Positions 23,101-37,000 of a DNA stretch of 64,000 bases are shown here, in pieces. Positions within the stretch are counted from its first letter, which is position 1. Every line of letters starts with the position of its first letter. The DNA lies in assembly GCA_034008185.1 (NCBI GenBank), contig CM067081.1:186207510-186271509 (forward strand), written 5' to 3'. The notes below the pieces were generated by a model. That model did not search any database. It was not told the origin of the DNA and saw nothing but the letters and a program-made list of their open reading frames with translations. A program made the translations under genes and the position numbers. Source of the DNA: Gorsachius magnificus. Taxonomy: Eukaryota > Chordata > Aves > Pelecaniformes > Ardeidae.

Positions 23101-25090
23101 ACACAAGTATCAGTGCTGTCTGCGCATCTGCACAGCCCCAGCACAACGAGATCCAATTGCTTCTAGCATAACTTTGGCATCAACCAGGGAACTAGCACTG
23201 TAAACCAGCTTCATTATCCACCCATTTTGCATCGCTACGAAACTGCATTTGTACCAGGTCGTCTGACACCCACCAAGGCTGATGCAGTCAACACCAGATC
23301 TGTCCTTTAACAGCATTTTATTAGGGCGAGTGGGGGTATAAATGAAGATATGTCTGTTTGGGTAATTCTGTAAGACATCCTCCCTCCAGCAGCCACTCGC
23401 CCACTGAAGGGGAGATAGGAGGGTTCCAGGTTAGCTTTGGTCTTTTCCACATTAATAGGGCATAGGCAATCTGGATCTTGTCTTGTTTACTTGTTTCTGG
23501 TTTGTTTTGGTTTGGGTTTTTTTGTTCTCTCCAAATATTTTTCCCTTTTTCTGTTGGGAGTCTCTAGTGTTGTTCTTCCCTGAACATTACAAAACTTCGT
23601 AGCTGCTAACTGCAGCTCATTGGTAAATCAGTATGAGCAATGGGATACATCTGAAAAACCAAGGATATAGGTCCTTAAAAATTCCACTCAGCAAAGTCTT
23701 ATTTCAACTGTCTGCCCTAGAAGTATAAGTGCCACATCCTAGGAATGCCCAAAAATGCAGGGAAAAAAACCCCAAACAACTAAGCATGGAGTTCGAATGT
23801 CTACTCAAGGCCTGCAGGGAAACCCATAAACTCAGTCATGATCCAGACTCTAATCTTGCCTTGAGAGCAGCCACTTCGAGTTGATTTTTAAAAGATTGCA
23901 GCAGGGCTGATCTGTCCTTTTACGGTTGTCTTACATATTCCCTGAGGGCCTGTACTGGATTTGGCCCTTCTGAGGATTTAAACAGGGGAGCACTTACTTT
24001 CTAGATCCTGCTCAGATTAAGTTATAAGCTGCTTTGGCTGGGACGATTACATACATGGCAGAGCAAAGCTGTGGATAGCCCTCAAACAGGGAGGTAAGCC
24101 TGGCAAGTTTAGATGCCTCCAGAGTCAAATCAGCAGCTGAACAGCATTTTTGGATTGCAAATTTAAACTCAGATGTCTCAATCTTGCTTCAGTGCTTGCT
24201 GGTGTCCTCGATTCTTGACTGAATTCAGTCTTTTTCACCCTTTTTACCTCCTCACTTACAACAGAAAATGGAATGGAGCATAAAAATAATGGTTTAGTGC
24301 CATTTATTTCAGTAGTCCTTTAGAGTCATTACAGCCTGAACAAATATACTTCATCTCTGATGCATGTATGCATACTTTGCTGCCTTTCAAAGACTCGGTT
24401 GAAGTGCTTGAATTGAGCGTAACTTTGCAAATCTGCTAAAGACTATGGGTTTACAAAGGAGAGAGTAAAAATATATCTTGCATAGGTTTAGAGAGATAAG
24501 AGTTTGGCTTGAAGCCAGTCACTAAATATGGCGATCAAGGAGACTACAGAATTCAGCTGGATTATTAAATTTCTCAGTGAATTAGAAATCATTCAGAGTG
24601 AGTGAGAAAAAAAAAATTTAAGAAAACACATTTTTACAGCACCTGGATGTTAAAAACAGGTACCCACGTGATGATATCATTAGGACAGCTCTTCAGGCTA
24701 TGCTCTGACATTTTTAGAAGCATGCAAATGATCTAGTCACTCATTAAGTCCACTTCCAGGCGTACTAATTCAGACTGAACTTGAACAAGACGAAGGTTTT
24801 CAAGTAGCCCATCTCTTTCTCCCTCTGAAATGTTTTGCAATAGAGCAAACCAGTGCTTATGGAAAAAATATCTATGAATCATCTGCCTGCTGTGACAGCC
24901 ATACCGTACTGTGCAAACAGAACCAGCAGGAAAACTGCAGAGTGGGCAGTAGGAAAATGCACCATCATCCTGAGTGAAGACTCCCAATTCAATGACTACG
25001 GTTAGTTCCTTGTAAATATGCAAAAGGGATGCTCAGGTGTAATGGTCCCTTTAATGTTTATTTTTTTACCCAAGAGATATTATTAAAGGG
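20121..25090. other. Noncoding stretch, no gene recognised
   Basis: Most simply part of the NRCAM 5' intron region. Open frames here are short and none carries a recognisable domain. A G/T-rich low-complexity patch lies at about 23490-23525. Confidence 0.6.
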
Positions 25091-25122
25091 TTTTTTTTTT
25101 TCCCCCCCCCCCCCCCCCCCCC
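25091..25122. repeat. T11-C21 homopolymer tract
   Basis: Eleven T (25091-25101) followed directly by twenty-one C (25102-25122). On the minus strand, the NRCAM sense strand, this is G21A11, able in principle to form G-quadruplexes. It is also prone to sequencing and length error. Confidence 0.95.
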
Positions 25123-26211
25123 AACCCACCAGACTTCAGAGCAGGCGTTCAGAGAGCTCACTTAGGAGAAGGTAACACATTCTGTATTACTGCGGTTAAT
25201 TACCTCCTTTGCATCCCTGCAGCTAACCCCAAAAGTACTCTCTGTCCAGCAGTATTACTGCAATCCTGGAGATACTCTTGTGAAAAGCATACTGTGCGAA
25301 AGAGCAGAATCGGATTCAAAGACAGGGAAACTCCTCCCTTTGGGAAGTAGAGCAGAAACCACTAATATTAGCATGAAATGCCAGAATAGTTATGCTAGGG
25401 AGGAGGTCCCTCAGAACAGGGACAGTGCCAGAAACTGAGGACTAAGGCATTCTGTCAGATACAAAACCCTAACAAGTACATGAACAAAGGAGGGTAAACA
25501 GTGCTGAGGGAACAAACTGTACTAACTCCAGCTAGCTGCCTTGGGTAGAGTTTTGGGAGATGGGGGTTGGGGACTGGCCACCTATGTATAACATCTATTT
25601 AACAGGCAGAAGTTAGCATGTTTGCTGGTTTAATTCATTCTGTTAAAGGAATTACAATTAGATCTGTAGCTTGGAATCTCTGCCCACCATTAAAAACTGA
25701 CACGAACCGAGAGCTCAGATACAAACACTTCCAAGCTTTAGAAACATCCCTGCCCTTTCTTTCTAAATGTGCTGACGATGATCATGACGATTATAGCTGT
25801 GCAGATCAGGTCTGTCCCTGCTTTAAACAACACTAATTCATGCTGCCACTGCTCCCAACAGAATGATGCGAGACTTAAGTAAATGAACCAACTGCTTAGA
25901 ATTTGTTTGCAGGTATCGCCGGTGTTGTGCTACATTTCACAACCAGGCCACCACACTCAGGTGTACAACTGAAGATCACGCGTGCAGGGATGACTGATGC
26001 CCTAACAACGGTCAGAAAGAACGTGCCAATTTTTTCTGACTTTACCACTTCTCTATGTGAACATCTCTAGTTCCCCCTCACTCTCAAGCAATTCATAACA
26101 ACACGCACAGTGCTAACTATCTATCTTCATCACCTTTGTTAAAACCTGCCTGCTGCAGCTGGCCACCTCAAGTCTAGATAAAGTAAAGCAGGGAAGGTTG
26201 GCATTCATGTT

Positions 26212-26283
26212 TCTTTTTTTTCCTGCTGTCTTTGCTTTTCTTTTTTTGCTTTTCTTTTTTTTATTTTTCTTCTTTTTTTTTTA
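26212..26283. repeat. T/C-rich low-complexity tract
   Basis: About 70 bases almost purely pyrimidine on the plus strand, with runs such as CTTTTTTTGCTTTTC. No gene overlaps it. Confidence 0.9.
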
Positions 26284-27919
26284 ATATTCACTTGTAGAGC
26301 TTCCAGCTCCCTGAATACATAGGCTCTTGTAGACATTGTAGAAGCTTTAAGTGTGAGTATACAGCAGGGCAAGGCCTGACAAGGACATGTCCACACCGTG
26401 CTGTGGACAATGACACAACCTCACTGCCTGTTGCCATCATCAAGAGGTGACTTATTCGTCTGGCTCTTGAGAAAGCAAAGGAGACTTGGTGTCTGCCCTC
26501 AAGAGCTCGCACAGGGAGCTTACCAGCACAACACGGGGAAATTCTGCCAAGGTTTCTTCCACTGTCAACGAGTAGGGCACAGAGCAGTCTGGATGCACTG
26601 TCTTCTGCCTACAAATATTAACAATAATGTGAGTCCTCCATTAGGTGGCAGATTGACCCAGAGAGAGGACGGGGCAGGCGCTTCTCCAAGCTTGGGAGCT
26701 GAGGGGAGATGAGGGTGAGGAGAGGGGCAGACAACCGTTGAAGCAAAACACTGTGATGGGATTGAGAAGATCCCACAAAAATAGTACCTTTTGGGTTTTG
26801 TTAGGTCGAGTGGAAAAGCAAGAAGGAAGGAAAGCGTGCACATATTATCAAGGCATTAAGGTTGGAATTACATGTTAGTATTTTATACATGTAAAGTCAG
26901 GTGTATAGAAACTGAAAGTATTCAACATGGTATTAATATGAAAATAGAAAAATAATTTTCCAGCAGCGTTGAAAGCCATAATCTAGAACATGATGGGGGA
27001 AAAGACAAACCCTGTAACAGCCTAGTGGTTTGCACACAAACATTTGCTACAGCTCTGCCCCCTTCTACAGTGAATTCACAGTGATGGATTATGTCAGCAT
27101 AGATTTCGCCTTTAAAGAAGGGCTACAAGAGCATTACAGGCATTTCACAGGAAGAAACGAGGGAAAGGTTTAAAAACTATGTTGCTGTAATTAGGGAATA
27201 TTTAAAAGCACTGAGGCCCGAAGGCTTCAGAGATGTTGTGGATCCACTGCAGATCCACTGGTGCAAGGCAGAAAATCTGAACCCTACAGAGAGATTTCAG
27301 CACAGACCGCTGCGACTCTGTCACCACCTCGACCTCTGACTCTGGCGTACAAATAGTGGGTATCCCCCTCCTCAGACAGCTCTTGCATGAGGCAATTCTA
27401 TTGCCAGCCAGACACAAAAGTGAGGGGGTTTAGTTCAGAGCAGGAAAAGTACCTTGGATGAAACTGCTGGAAGCAAAGATGACATTTTGGATGAGCCAGC
27501 ATTTCACCTGTTACCACTTCCCCCTGGAGTCTACTGTTACCCACAACTACCACGTTCATTCCATTTATTACTATATTTTTCTTCTTTCTTTAAACAAACT
27601 ATGTGATTTTAGCCTGTTCTACTGCCATTGGCTGTTAAACCTCATCTGTCTAAATACACAAATGGATAGATCCAATGTTGTTATGTTATTTTAGTGGGCC
27701 AACTTCAAATAACAGATACAGTGTACTAGACTTCATATTTTTAGGAATAATCCCTCATTTTGCTGGTGTGATTCAACCAAATCTGCCACTGGCTTCATCT
27801 GAACTTGGCTTGATTAACACTCTTTAAGACTTGTTCTATAATCTTTATTGCAGCTGATTCTGTTAAATCTCTGTTCCCCAGCCACCAGCCGTTTCCTTGT
27901 ATCTGCATTATCAAAGACC

Positions 27920-27937
27920 AAAAAAAAAAAAAAAAAA
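27920..27937. repeat. A18 homopolymer
   Basis: Eighteen consecutive A on the plus strand. No retrogene or SINE body is recognised directly before it. Confidence 0.9.
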
Positions 27938-30900
27938 GTAATTTAAAAATATAAATGAATTACTTATTGTTATGCATTTCACGTTTATGTAAATGTGGAA
28001 AATTTCTCTGCTATTATGATGTTAAAGGATTAATATGGCATTTTAATTGAATGTATTTTTTATTGTAATGTATCAAAAATAAAACCCTGCAGCTTAATTT
28101 TAAAATAATTCTTGCACTTCTAATAAGTTTTAAAAACACCATTATCAAACTGAAACCTTCTAAATGAGATGAGCTAACCTACATTTCCATTCTGTTGCCC
28201 TTTCATTTGAAATATATTTTATATGTTAAGAATATTTTCAATTTTCCATTTAAAAGAATCAGAGAAGGCACTTAACACCACTAAAATAACATAATTTTAG
28301 GTGCAATTTAAGCAAGCAGCAATAGGACAAAGCCAGTAACTAGAGCTTGAGTGAGCTTTTTTATAAAAATCATTAATTCAAACCTTTAGGGTAAAAAAAG
28401 CTCATTTATTCATCAAGAAGTTAATCCAGTTTGTTCCCTAACTGAGAAATAGCTTTCCCTACATTTTTTTTTTATGTCTATGCTATTCATTAATGATAAA
28501 AGAAATCTTACCCAGGACTTCATATCTATTATGTAAGTAAACATCACACTTTGATGTAAAAATTTACATTGTTCACAGATTCATTTGAATTTCACATTCA
28601 CATTACCACTGAGGAGATAAAAGAAATTTCTTTCATACTGCCGTGTTTACTACTGTTTTCTTTGGCTTGTTACAACAAATTTATCCCTTAAATCAAGATC
28701 TCAAATGCAAATAGCACTCATCACAAGTATAGTAATTTCTTTTGCTCTTTAAATTAAGCTCAGTGCAATTCTGCACAGTTGCACCAATGGATGAAGAAAA
28801 ACTTTTTTCCGTTCAATGTACTCTTTCAAACAGTCTGTTTTCTCATTATATGAATACTATTCTAAGCACATATAATATCCTCCCACAAAATTAAAAACAA
28901 ATATTGGATTAGGGAAGATTCTTCAAGGTAAAGGAAAAAATAGCATTGCAAGAAGAAAACATATCACAAAATCCCAAAATAACTACACAAAAACTTTCTG
29001 AAATTCTGCTGATAGTACTGCAAAAGCACTTTACCACATAACTTGTAATCCAGACTGTATGTTGGTACTAGCAGGCTGATAAGCATATTATTTTATACAC
29101 ACTAGGGAATGACTACATTTAATCATTCAAAAATAAAAATAGCTTATTAACATGCATAGATATAGTATTTGTATCACGCAATGAGGCAACCAAAGAAACA
29201 TCTGCTTTTTATGACGATACATCTAGGCTGAGAAACAAGGCAGTATGATTTTACCCCACAATTGAATTCTTATTCTCATAAAAAGAGATGTTTTATAATT
29301 ATGCATTCATTTCATTTCCAAACTGCCTTTTTTTTTTTTCCTTACGCCAGGTTATTTGTTAAATTTCTAGACATGCACAAAAAAAGAAAAACAAGTTTCT
29401 CTCCAATAATGTGAGTACACTCAACAGTAATTCCTCGCAGCACAATTATTAGAAATTATTTCAGTCAATTCTGCCAATTCTAATTTTTGCATAGCTGTAA
29501 CATCTAATGCTTATTTTTCATACAAATGCAGTACAAAATATGAACATTTCAGAAGGAAAAAATTCAAGAAACTACAAAAAGGCAAGACATTTAAAAAGTG
29601 AAAAAAAATAATATTCCTAATTAGCTTTGATTACTTCAAACACTTAGCTATGCTTTATAGTTTTTACAAATTATCTTACTCTTTGAGGCAATTTGCAGTC
29701 AATCCAGTCATAGTTAGAATAACAGTGTATCAAGGCAGCTTGTCAGTCAGACCCTTCTCCTTTGCACATCTCGAAATATTGATCCTTCAAAGAAAATACA
29801 AAGGACTGCTCATTCGACTCTCAAGCAACACCTGCAGGTGATACAGCCATATTAGCATAATACCATCCCAGATTTCAACATGTAAAGAATGCAAAATTGC
29901 TATAAATCAACATTAAAGGCTAAAAGTATTTTCTCAGCCATGCTAATTTGAATTGAGAGAGATGGTGTCCAAAGATTTTTAATTTTACATTAAATTGCCT
30001 TACCGCTTATACACCAGAGAAACCCTAGTATAACTAAGACCAGAAAGTACACTTTAATCTTCAATATAAAATTAAATTTTGCTGGTTTTTCAATTTATCC
30101 AGAGACTTAGTACCACTTAAAACTGTGCTTTGTTGTATCCATTTTAATCAAATGTTATTTTAATTAGGTCTGTGAGGACATGTAGAAACTACTGCACCAT
30201 TGGGAAGAAACTAATTTTTGATCTCCTGTTCTTACATCTTGGAAACCAGCCTGGTTTTCAGTCTCACCTTTAACTTCCCTTCAGGCATTATTCCCTAGGG
30301 TTTCACAGCTTTAATTCCCAATTCAGATTTGCTCAGAGGAATAATGTATCTCAAAGCAGTACTTCTGGAAAGCAAGACTTGTGGAAATGGGGACGTCTTA
30401 CTGAATTTTCCATATGGTCTACAGGAAGCAGCTGGAGCCTAAAATGGGGCTCCCAGGAAACGCTTCACCAGGCTCACGGACAGAGCAAAAGGAAAAGGCA
30501 ACTCTACCCAGCATGTAGTCAGAATAATCTACCTCATACTGAGGTAGAGGATTTGAGATATGGCTTTTCCGACTATCAGAACAATAAAATACTGAATTAA
30601 TAATAAAGTACCCTCTCACAAAGGGCAGCTACAATAGCTGAGATTAGCTGATAATACCAGGCAGCAAAATTAGGGCAGCCTTCTCCCAGCCCTGATTACT
30701 TCCTTCCTTCCTTAGTAGCAACTTGACTCAAGGTGTTTCACTGCAAAGATCTGGTAGGTAGTTCACCATTTTCTAGCCTAAACTACAAGTTAAATTCATA
30801 ACTATATTTCACAATTAAGTGAAGTTCAATTTGTCCAGACAACATTTGAAATGAAATGAATAGCTTCACTCCCTGTCAGAGGAGAATTTAAAGTAGCAAA

Positions 30901-30970
30901 TCAACTTTCATCTCTAAATGCATGAAAAAAATGTTTTTCATATCAAGACAGGTATTACAAGTCTCAAGGA
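27938..30970. other. AT-rich noncoding stretch
   Basis: Strongly AT-rich sequence with many TAAT cores and no recognised repeat or coding exon. It could be unique intronic or conserved noncoding DNA; conservation cannot be judged here. Confidence 0.5.
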
Positions 30971-31040
30971 TGGGGTTTTTTTGTGGGTGGGTTTTTCTTT
31001 TGGGGTTTTTTTGGGTTTTTTTTTTTAGGTTTTGTGGGTT
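30971..31040 (+). repeat. G/T-rich tract with six G-runs
   Basis: G-runs at 30972-30975, 30985-30987, 30989-30991, 31002-31005, 31013-31015 and 31036-31038, separated by T-rich loops. It is low-complexity and a weak quadruplex candidate on the plus strand. A similar GGGTTTTGGGTTGTTGGG patch lies at 31335-31352. Confidence 0.8.
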
Positions 31041-34000
31041 TGTTTCTGACTTTTTGTTATTTGAGATCCCAGAGCAAACTTTTTGCACTATATTTTAGAT
31101 GGAATCGGGTCATGTTCATGAAAGGTTATGGCACATTGGTTGCCTGTGCAGCAGTAACCAGACAACGATGACCAAGGAAACCCTTGCAAGCTTCCTCTTC
31201 CAGAAGGAAAAGCATAAAACAGGCATCAACATACTTAGAGCTTGTCAGTATGGCATAGTAATATTTTTCTTATAACCCTGAATAGCAGAAAAGGCAAAGA
31301 GCCTGTGTCTCCTTTACAATTCACATCTTAAGGTGGGTTTTGGGTTGTTGGGTTTTGTTTGGTTTTTTTCACATTTGAACCAAGAGTGGAACACAAAAGC
31401 AACCAACCTGTTTGCACCCCTTATTATTTATTTTAAGATGTTACAGTTTTTCACAGTGCATCACAGGGATCTCCAAATTCGCCCTCATGTCTCGTTTTTA
31501 ACTTCATAATTCATTCTGTAACAGGAGCTACTTGCCGTAAAAAGAGTCACCTGAAAGCATCCTCCACAAAAACGTGGAGAAGGTGAAGATGAAGACAGAC
31601 CTTTCCTTACTCTTCTTTAATCTTGATAGTGGGTTCCCAGCATTAGGCTGGGTCCAACAAATTACATGCATTTTGACATAGAATGCTTGCTGATGGGTAG
31701 TTGCCAGGTAAGATAATAAAATTTCTGCTTAATTAAACCACATTCCTTTCTTCCACAACGGCTGAAAATCTTGGCTATTTTTAACATCACAAGATGTATT
31801 CGCATCAGTATACGCTGGGAAAAGTGTGATATACCTTTTGTTTAATATCAAACCCCAGAATTTCCAGACATAAAGCCAACAGTTGGCATGACAGAGGTGC
31901 TCTGAATTTCACATATGCTTTCTCACATTCAATCAGAGAAAGTTTACCTAAGTCACAGTACCAGTTTAGCAGAGATATTGAATGTCATAGGGAAAACAGA
32001 AAGAGGAAGGAAAGACTCAAAGATTTAAAAAGGACAGAAGGATAATTAAAATATTTTTTTTTAAACAAAATGAGCTGCTTCTAACATATCTGGGTCAAGG
32101 TACCTGCACCAAAAAAACCCACCCAGTGAAATCTGAGTTGGGAAAGCAAATACAGTTAAACTTGAACTAACTTGACTGCTGAGTAGAAATGACGTTAGCC
32201 ATATAATTGCATTTGCTACTATAAAAGCATTAAGTGCCAGCTTAGAAAAGTAGTTTCTCTTTTTTGCCAGCAGTAGTCTCTTGATCATCAAAGTACTTTA
32301 TTAGAAGGTACATTTCTGTACTTAATCTTCCATATATTCTAAACAATTGTAGGTATTGAAAATGAGGTTCATGGAGACTTGAACAACCACTTTTCTTCTT
32401 TGGTTTGCTGGGTAGAGTCACAGAATTATGCAGCTAATTAATTTCTACAAATGAAAATAGGACCTGGCTGCAGAGGTATGGGGAGGTAGTATTAGGGCTA
32501 TCCGTTCACTGGCCATACTCCCTTTTTTTGCAAGAACGGTCCTTACAGTTCTCTCTAACATTGCCTCTCACTTGAGTGAAAAAGTTGGTACTTTATTTAG
32601 GGGTGAATTTTCACACTAGGCTTGCTCTGATCAAATGACAAGTAGCTGTCAAGCAGATATGTAGAGGTCCTGAGCTCTCCTTCTGTTCCTCACTGCAAGT
32701 TCCTGCCCTCTCTCCTTGCATTTAAGAATTGTAGCATCCCCAGTGAGCTGCATCAGTTCATTGATCCAAGAGAAAAACAAACCTATGCAAGGAAAGATTA
32801 GGTTCTGACATGACAGAGATTTCCCAGAAGGAATGACCTCTTCTGGATGACAGCCTGAAATGAAACAAAGTGAAACATCATGTAAAACTATGCCCCCAGC
32901 CTAAGTCTTCATGGATCTGAGCTGGGTCAATGCCATACTGAAGTATTCCCATCACTCTAAGCTGACTCTGTTCCTCCCTTCTGAAGCACTGGTGAGGAAT
33001 ACTCTGCAAAGCCAAGGAAAATTACTTCAGAGCAGAGTCAAACATCTGAAAACATGTATTTATGCTTTTCTTCTAAAACAATAATAATAAAAAAATATGA
33101 AAGAAACATCCTAGTATCTCTGACTTACTCCAATGAATGGAAGATCAACAGATGTTGTTTGATCATGATGATTTTTCAGCTCTCAGTGAAGTCCACAAAG
33201 TTTAAAATACATGTTATTCAAAGAGAGCCTCCCAAAGAGGCTTTCTCTTCACCTACTTTGCTGTGGGAAAGAATTAAGTTTCAGAATTGCAGACTTACTG
33301 CATTTCCCAAACAATTCTGTCCTGCTGCTGACACAGTCTTCAAATTTCATTTGTATTTAGTTCTTTCATTCCGATTAATCACTTACCCAGTATGATCATT
33401 CTTTTGCACAGCCTTCAGCTAGGACCCAGTTTCTTCACATCCCTGTGATTCACACCCATACTTCCTTTTTAAACTGCTTTTGACTTTAGCATCCCATTTG
33501 CTGACTTGAACAGAATCTTATACCATTCAATCATTTAATGTTGCTATTTATGGAAAAACAAGAGATACATTTTATTTTGAGGTAACTTGTTGGTATCCTT
33601 GTCTCATATTCAGCAACTTCAAAACACACATAGAGCAGAGTCTTTAATGTTTTTCACACGTTCAGGACAAGATATTGGACAAAACGTCACACAGGGATAG
33701 ACTGTATGCCGCAGGCTACCAATAGATTAATTTAACAATGGGAAGGGATGCTAAACTTCTCCCTACGTACTGGTCATTTAATTAGGTCCAGAATAGGCTT
33801 TGATAGCTCCAGATCATATAAGTAATAATTCAGAACTGATCTACTTCACCTTAAACCTCCTCTCATCTCTGAATTCCTCTTGCCTTCTTTTATGAACGGC
33901 AATGGAGATGTGGCCTTAACGTTCAAAGGCTTTGGGACTGTTCCCCCCTTTCCTTCATAAAGGGAAGCTCTTTGGACATATCCCATTTCCTTCTAGATGG

Positions 34001-37000
34001 TAACACCTTCAGGTTTAAATACATTCAACTGAAGGATGCAATAAGCAAATAATCCTATAGTCCTCCTACCATTAAAAATCCTGCGCTAAAATGTCCATCT
34101 CATAGAAAAATGATTCCAGATGTAATGATCTGGCTAACAAGAACCAACTAACAAGAACACTAACACAAAGCAAGTTCTACTTCACATGCGTAGAACTGCA
34201 CTAACCTCAGTGGAATGACTCCTGACACACATGGGGAAGAAAAGAACAGAATTGGGTCTCTTGCCCTGATACGCTTTCCTGTGACACGCCTGTATCGCAA
34301 TAGCACAGCAGCCTGTAAAGCCCACATCGACTCTTCTTTCACCATTTCAGACAGATTTCACAAGGTGACAGATGCATTCATAAATTTCACTGCGCATTTC
34401 CATTAAAAAAGAACTCCTAGCATTTATATTTCATTTTTACTATCTTTATGATTCCAAACATGACCTTGTATTTCTTCCTAATGAGTTGCAGCATTGTTCC
34501 TAGCGTAGTCTGTCAGATAAGTGAATTTTTAATTCTTAAGAGAAGCGCTATATTCTGCAAACTCCGTAAGTCATGTAGAAAGGAATGTCAAACCCTTCCT
34601 ACATCTCCATGAGTTTTATATCCACCAACCTTTTACAGTAATTTATTCAAATAACATTTATTTGGCTTATTGGGAATAAAATAATTTTAAGAAGTGTAAG
34701 CAACTACCATACATCAGTGTATGCAGTCTCCTGCAAAACAGTTCTAACAGAGTACCATTCTTCACAAATATTTACCAGGATGCATTTTATAAATAGTCTA
34801 AATTCTGTATTTGAAGGCTTTTATTTCTAAAAGGTAGGAAAATTAGTTGTCTACATTAGTCATATAATTACCTAAATTATGTAGTTAGCAATATATGTGC
34901 ACATATATATACCTACACATATGAAAACAACATTTAGTCTGCCTTGTGACAAATTAGAACGCTGTTTCTCAGCTTAATCAGAACCTGTTGCTTTGATGAG
35001 TATTCTCCTTTAAACAAAAGCACCCTGACTGTGCAGTTCCTGTGCTCACTTGCATCTCAAATACGTCTGGCACAACAGAGCTTTCCCGTTTGCACATCAG
35101 TTTGCGATATAGAAATCAGTAAGTTATCTAAAAGTCAAAGCAGCTATTAAAAAGGAAACTGAAAAGTCATATTTAAGGTATTTATGGAAAAGGGGTGCAA
35201 AGACAGATTGGTTAGGTTAATACAGTACTCTGGAATGTGACACAGAGGGAGAATTAACCCAAGATTCTCCATCAAAACTCACAGAGCTATATGAGAATTT
35301 TAAATCTATTTTTGCTAAATAATCAATTAAACCGTGTACCATGCCTCTTGGCCAGCATTCATGTCAAAAGCAACATTCCTCCTCTTCTACTATTTTGACA
35401 GTACTTTGAGAATTTTTTTTTGCCTTCCTAAAAGTATACCAACAGTTGAAATGAAATTAATAGCCAGAAACTCTCACAAATCTTTATCTCTGTGTGTAGG
35501 TTATTCCAATAATAAGATTTTAAAACTGCATTTCATTCATCTGTCAGAGTCCAACGTGACATTCTTACAAAAATAAATCAGATGCTGGTTTTGTGCTCAA
35601 AGCCTCATAGACTTTCCAGGCAGCACCCTGACCAAGCAGCTCACCGCCTCTGCTTCTGCCCAGGCCACGCACTGGCACTTCTTAGGCTGTGCCAAAGCTT
35701 CTCCCTCCCCTTCAGCATGCTGTTGTCTTCAAGGGATTTCATTCTTACCTCTGCAAGTGAGCACACACGTGCAGACGATCCTCTTTTCAAATCTGTAGGA
35801 ACTCTTTTGGGTTTTTCTGAGTGGAAAGATGGTTTTGAGTGGAAAACTCTGTTTAGCTTTGCCACAACAAACAGCAGTGGCTAAATGTACCAGCATCAAG
35901 AAGCTTTATCCGACTGCAATAAATAACCGTTTATTCTGTACTCTAATCAGACACTTCAAACACGGAAGAAGTACCGACTGCATTACTAACAATTGTAGAA
36001 GGATGTTGATAGGCAAAAGAACTTTTGCAGGAAGTATTCTACTAAACTAACTGTAGTTCTAAAGACGCTCTACTCAGAAATTCATAATTAATTTACACGT
36101 GATCTTGTTGAATACAGAATGCAATGAAGAACACATTAACCTTTCTTGTTGAAAGGAAGTACTTTCTGAAGAGAGGCGAATGCACTCCTCTGGTCGCGAG
36201 AGTAGGTAGAGCCTTTCCTTTTGCCACTTGACTGAGATCAAGTGCTGCAGCAGGCAGACCTAAAAGGGACTTTCTACTGTTTCCAGAGCACCCGTCCATC
36301 CTCTGTCCAGGCTGTCATGACTTGCTTTAAAGGAATTACAAAACAAGGCAGGGATAAAAGCATTTTGTGAATAATCCACAGATTCAATTTTTATTGTATT
36401 TTGCCAGGGAGAATTTAATTTCTTCTGTCATTTTGCCACTAGATTAGGTCAGTAATTTACTTACAAAACTGTATTATAAATTTTAACATGAGAAGGATAT
36501 ATCCTCTTTCAAAACAACTTTTTCCTTTTTAATTCATGGCTGCTCGGTTGGCATTTCAAAAACGAATGAATATACTGACAGATGACTGGATGACAGGTTT
36601 CAAAGAAATGTTTTTGCTTTCTGTGGCTAAACATTTGACAGTTTTCTTGCAGAAATGTGTTTCCTGAATAACACTTTATAGAAATTCAACAAAAAGGATT
36701 TATACTCCAAAGTTGTAAAAGCCAAAACCACATGAACTGTAATTATTTTAGAAACTAAGTGGCCATCAACATTTGCACATCCAGTCTTTGTTGTTTTGTT
36801 CTAGCACTGTACACTGTCATTATCTGTTCTTTCAGCAGTATTAAAAGGCTTTACAAACTGCTGATACTCAGTCGTTTACTCTTTAGTGAAGCCCGAGAGC
36901 TTTACAACATTACCGGACTGCGTCACATATCAAAAGACACTTAGCTACTGCAAAAGAGGGCTCCTGATGCCAGACAGATGACATTATTGAGCTATTACCG

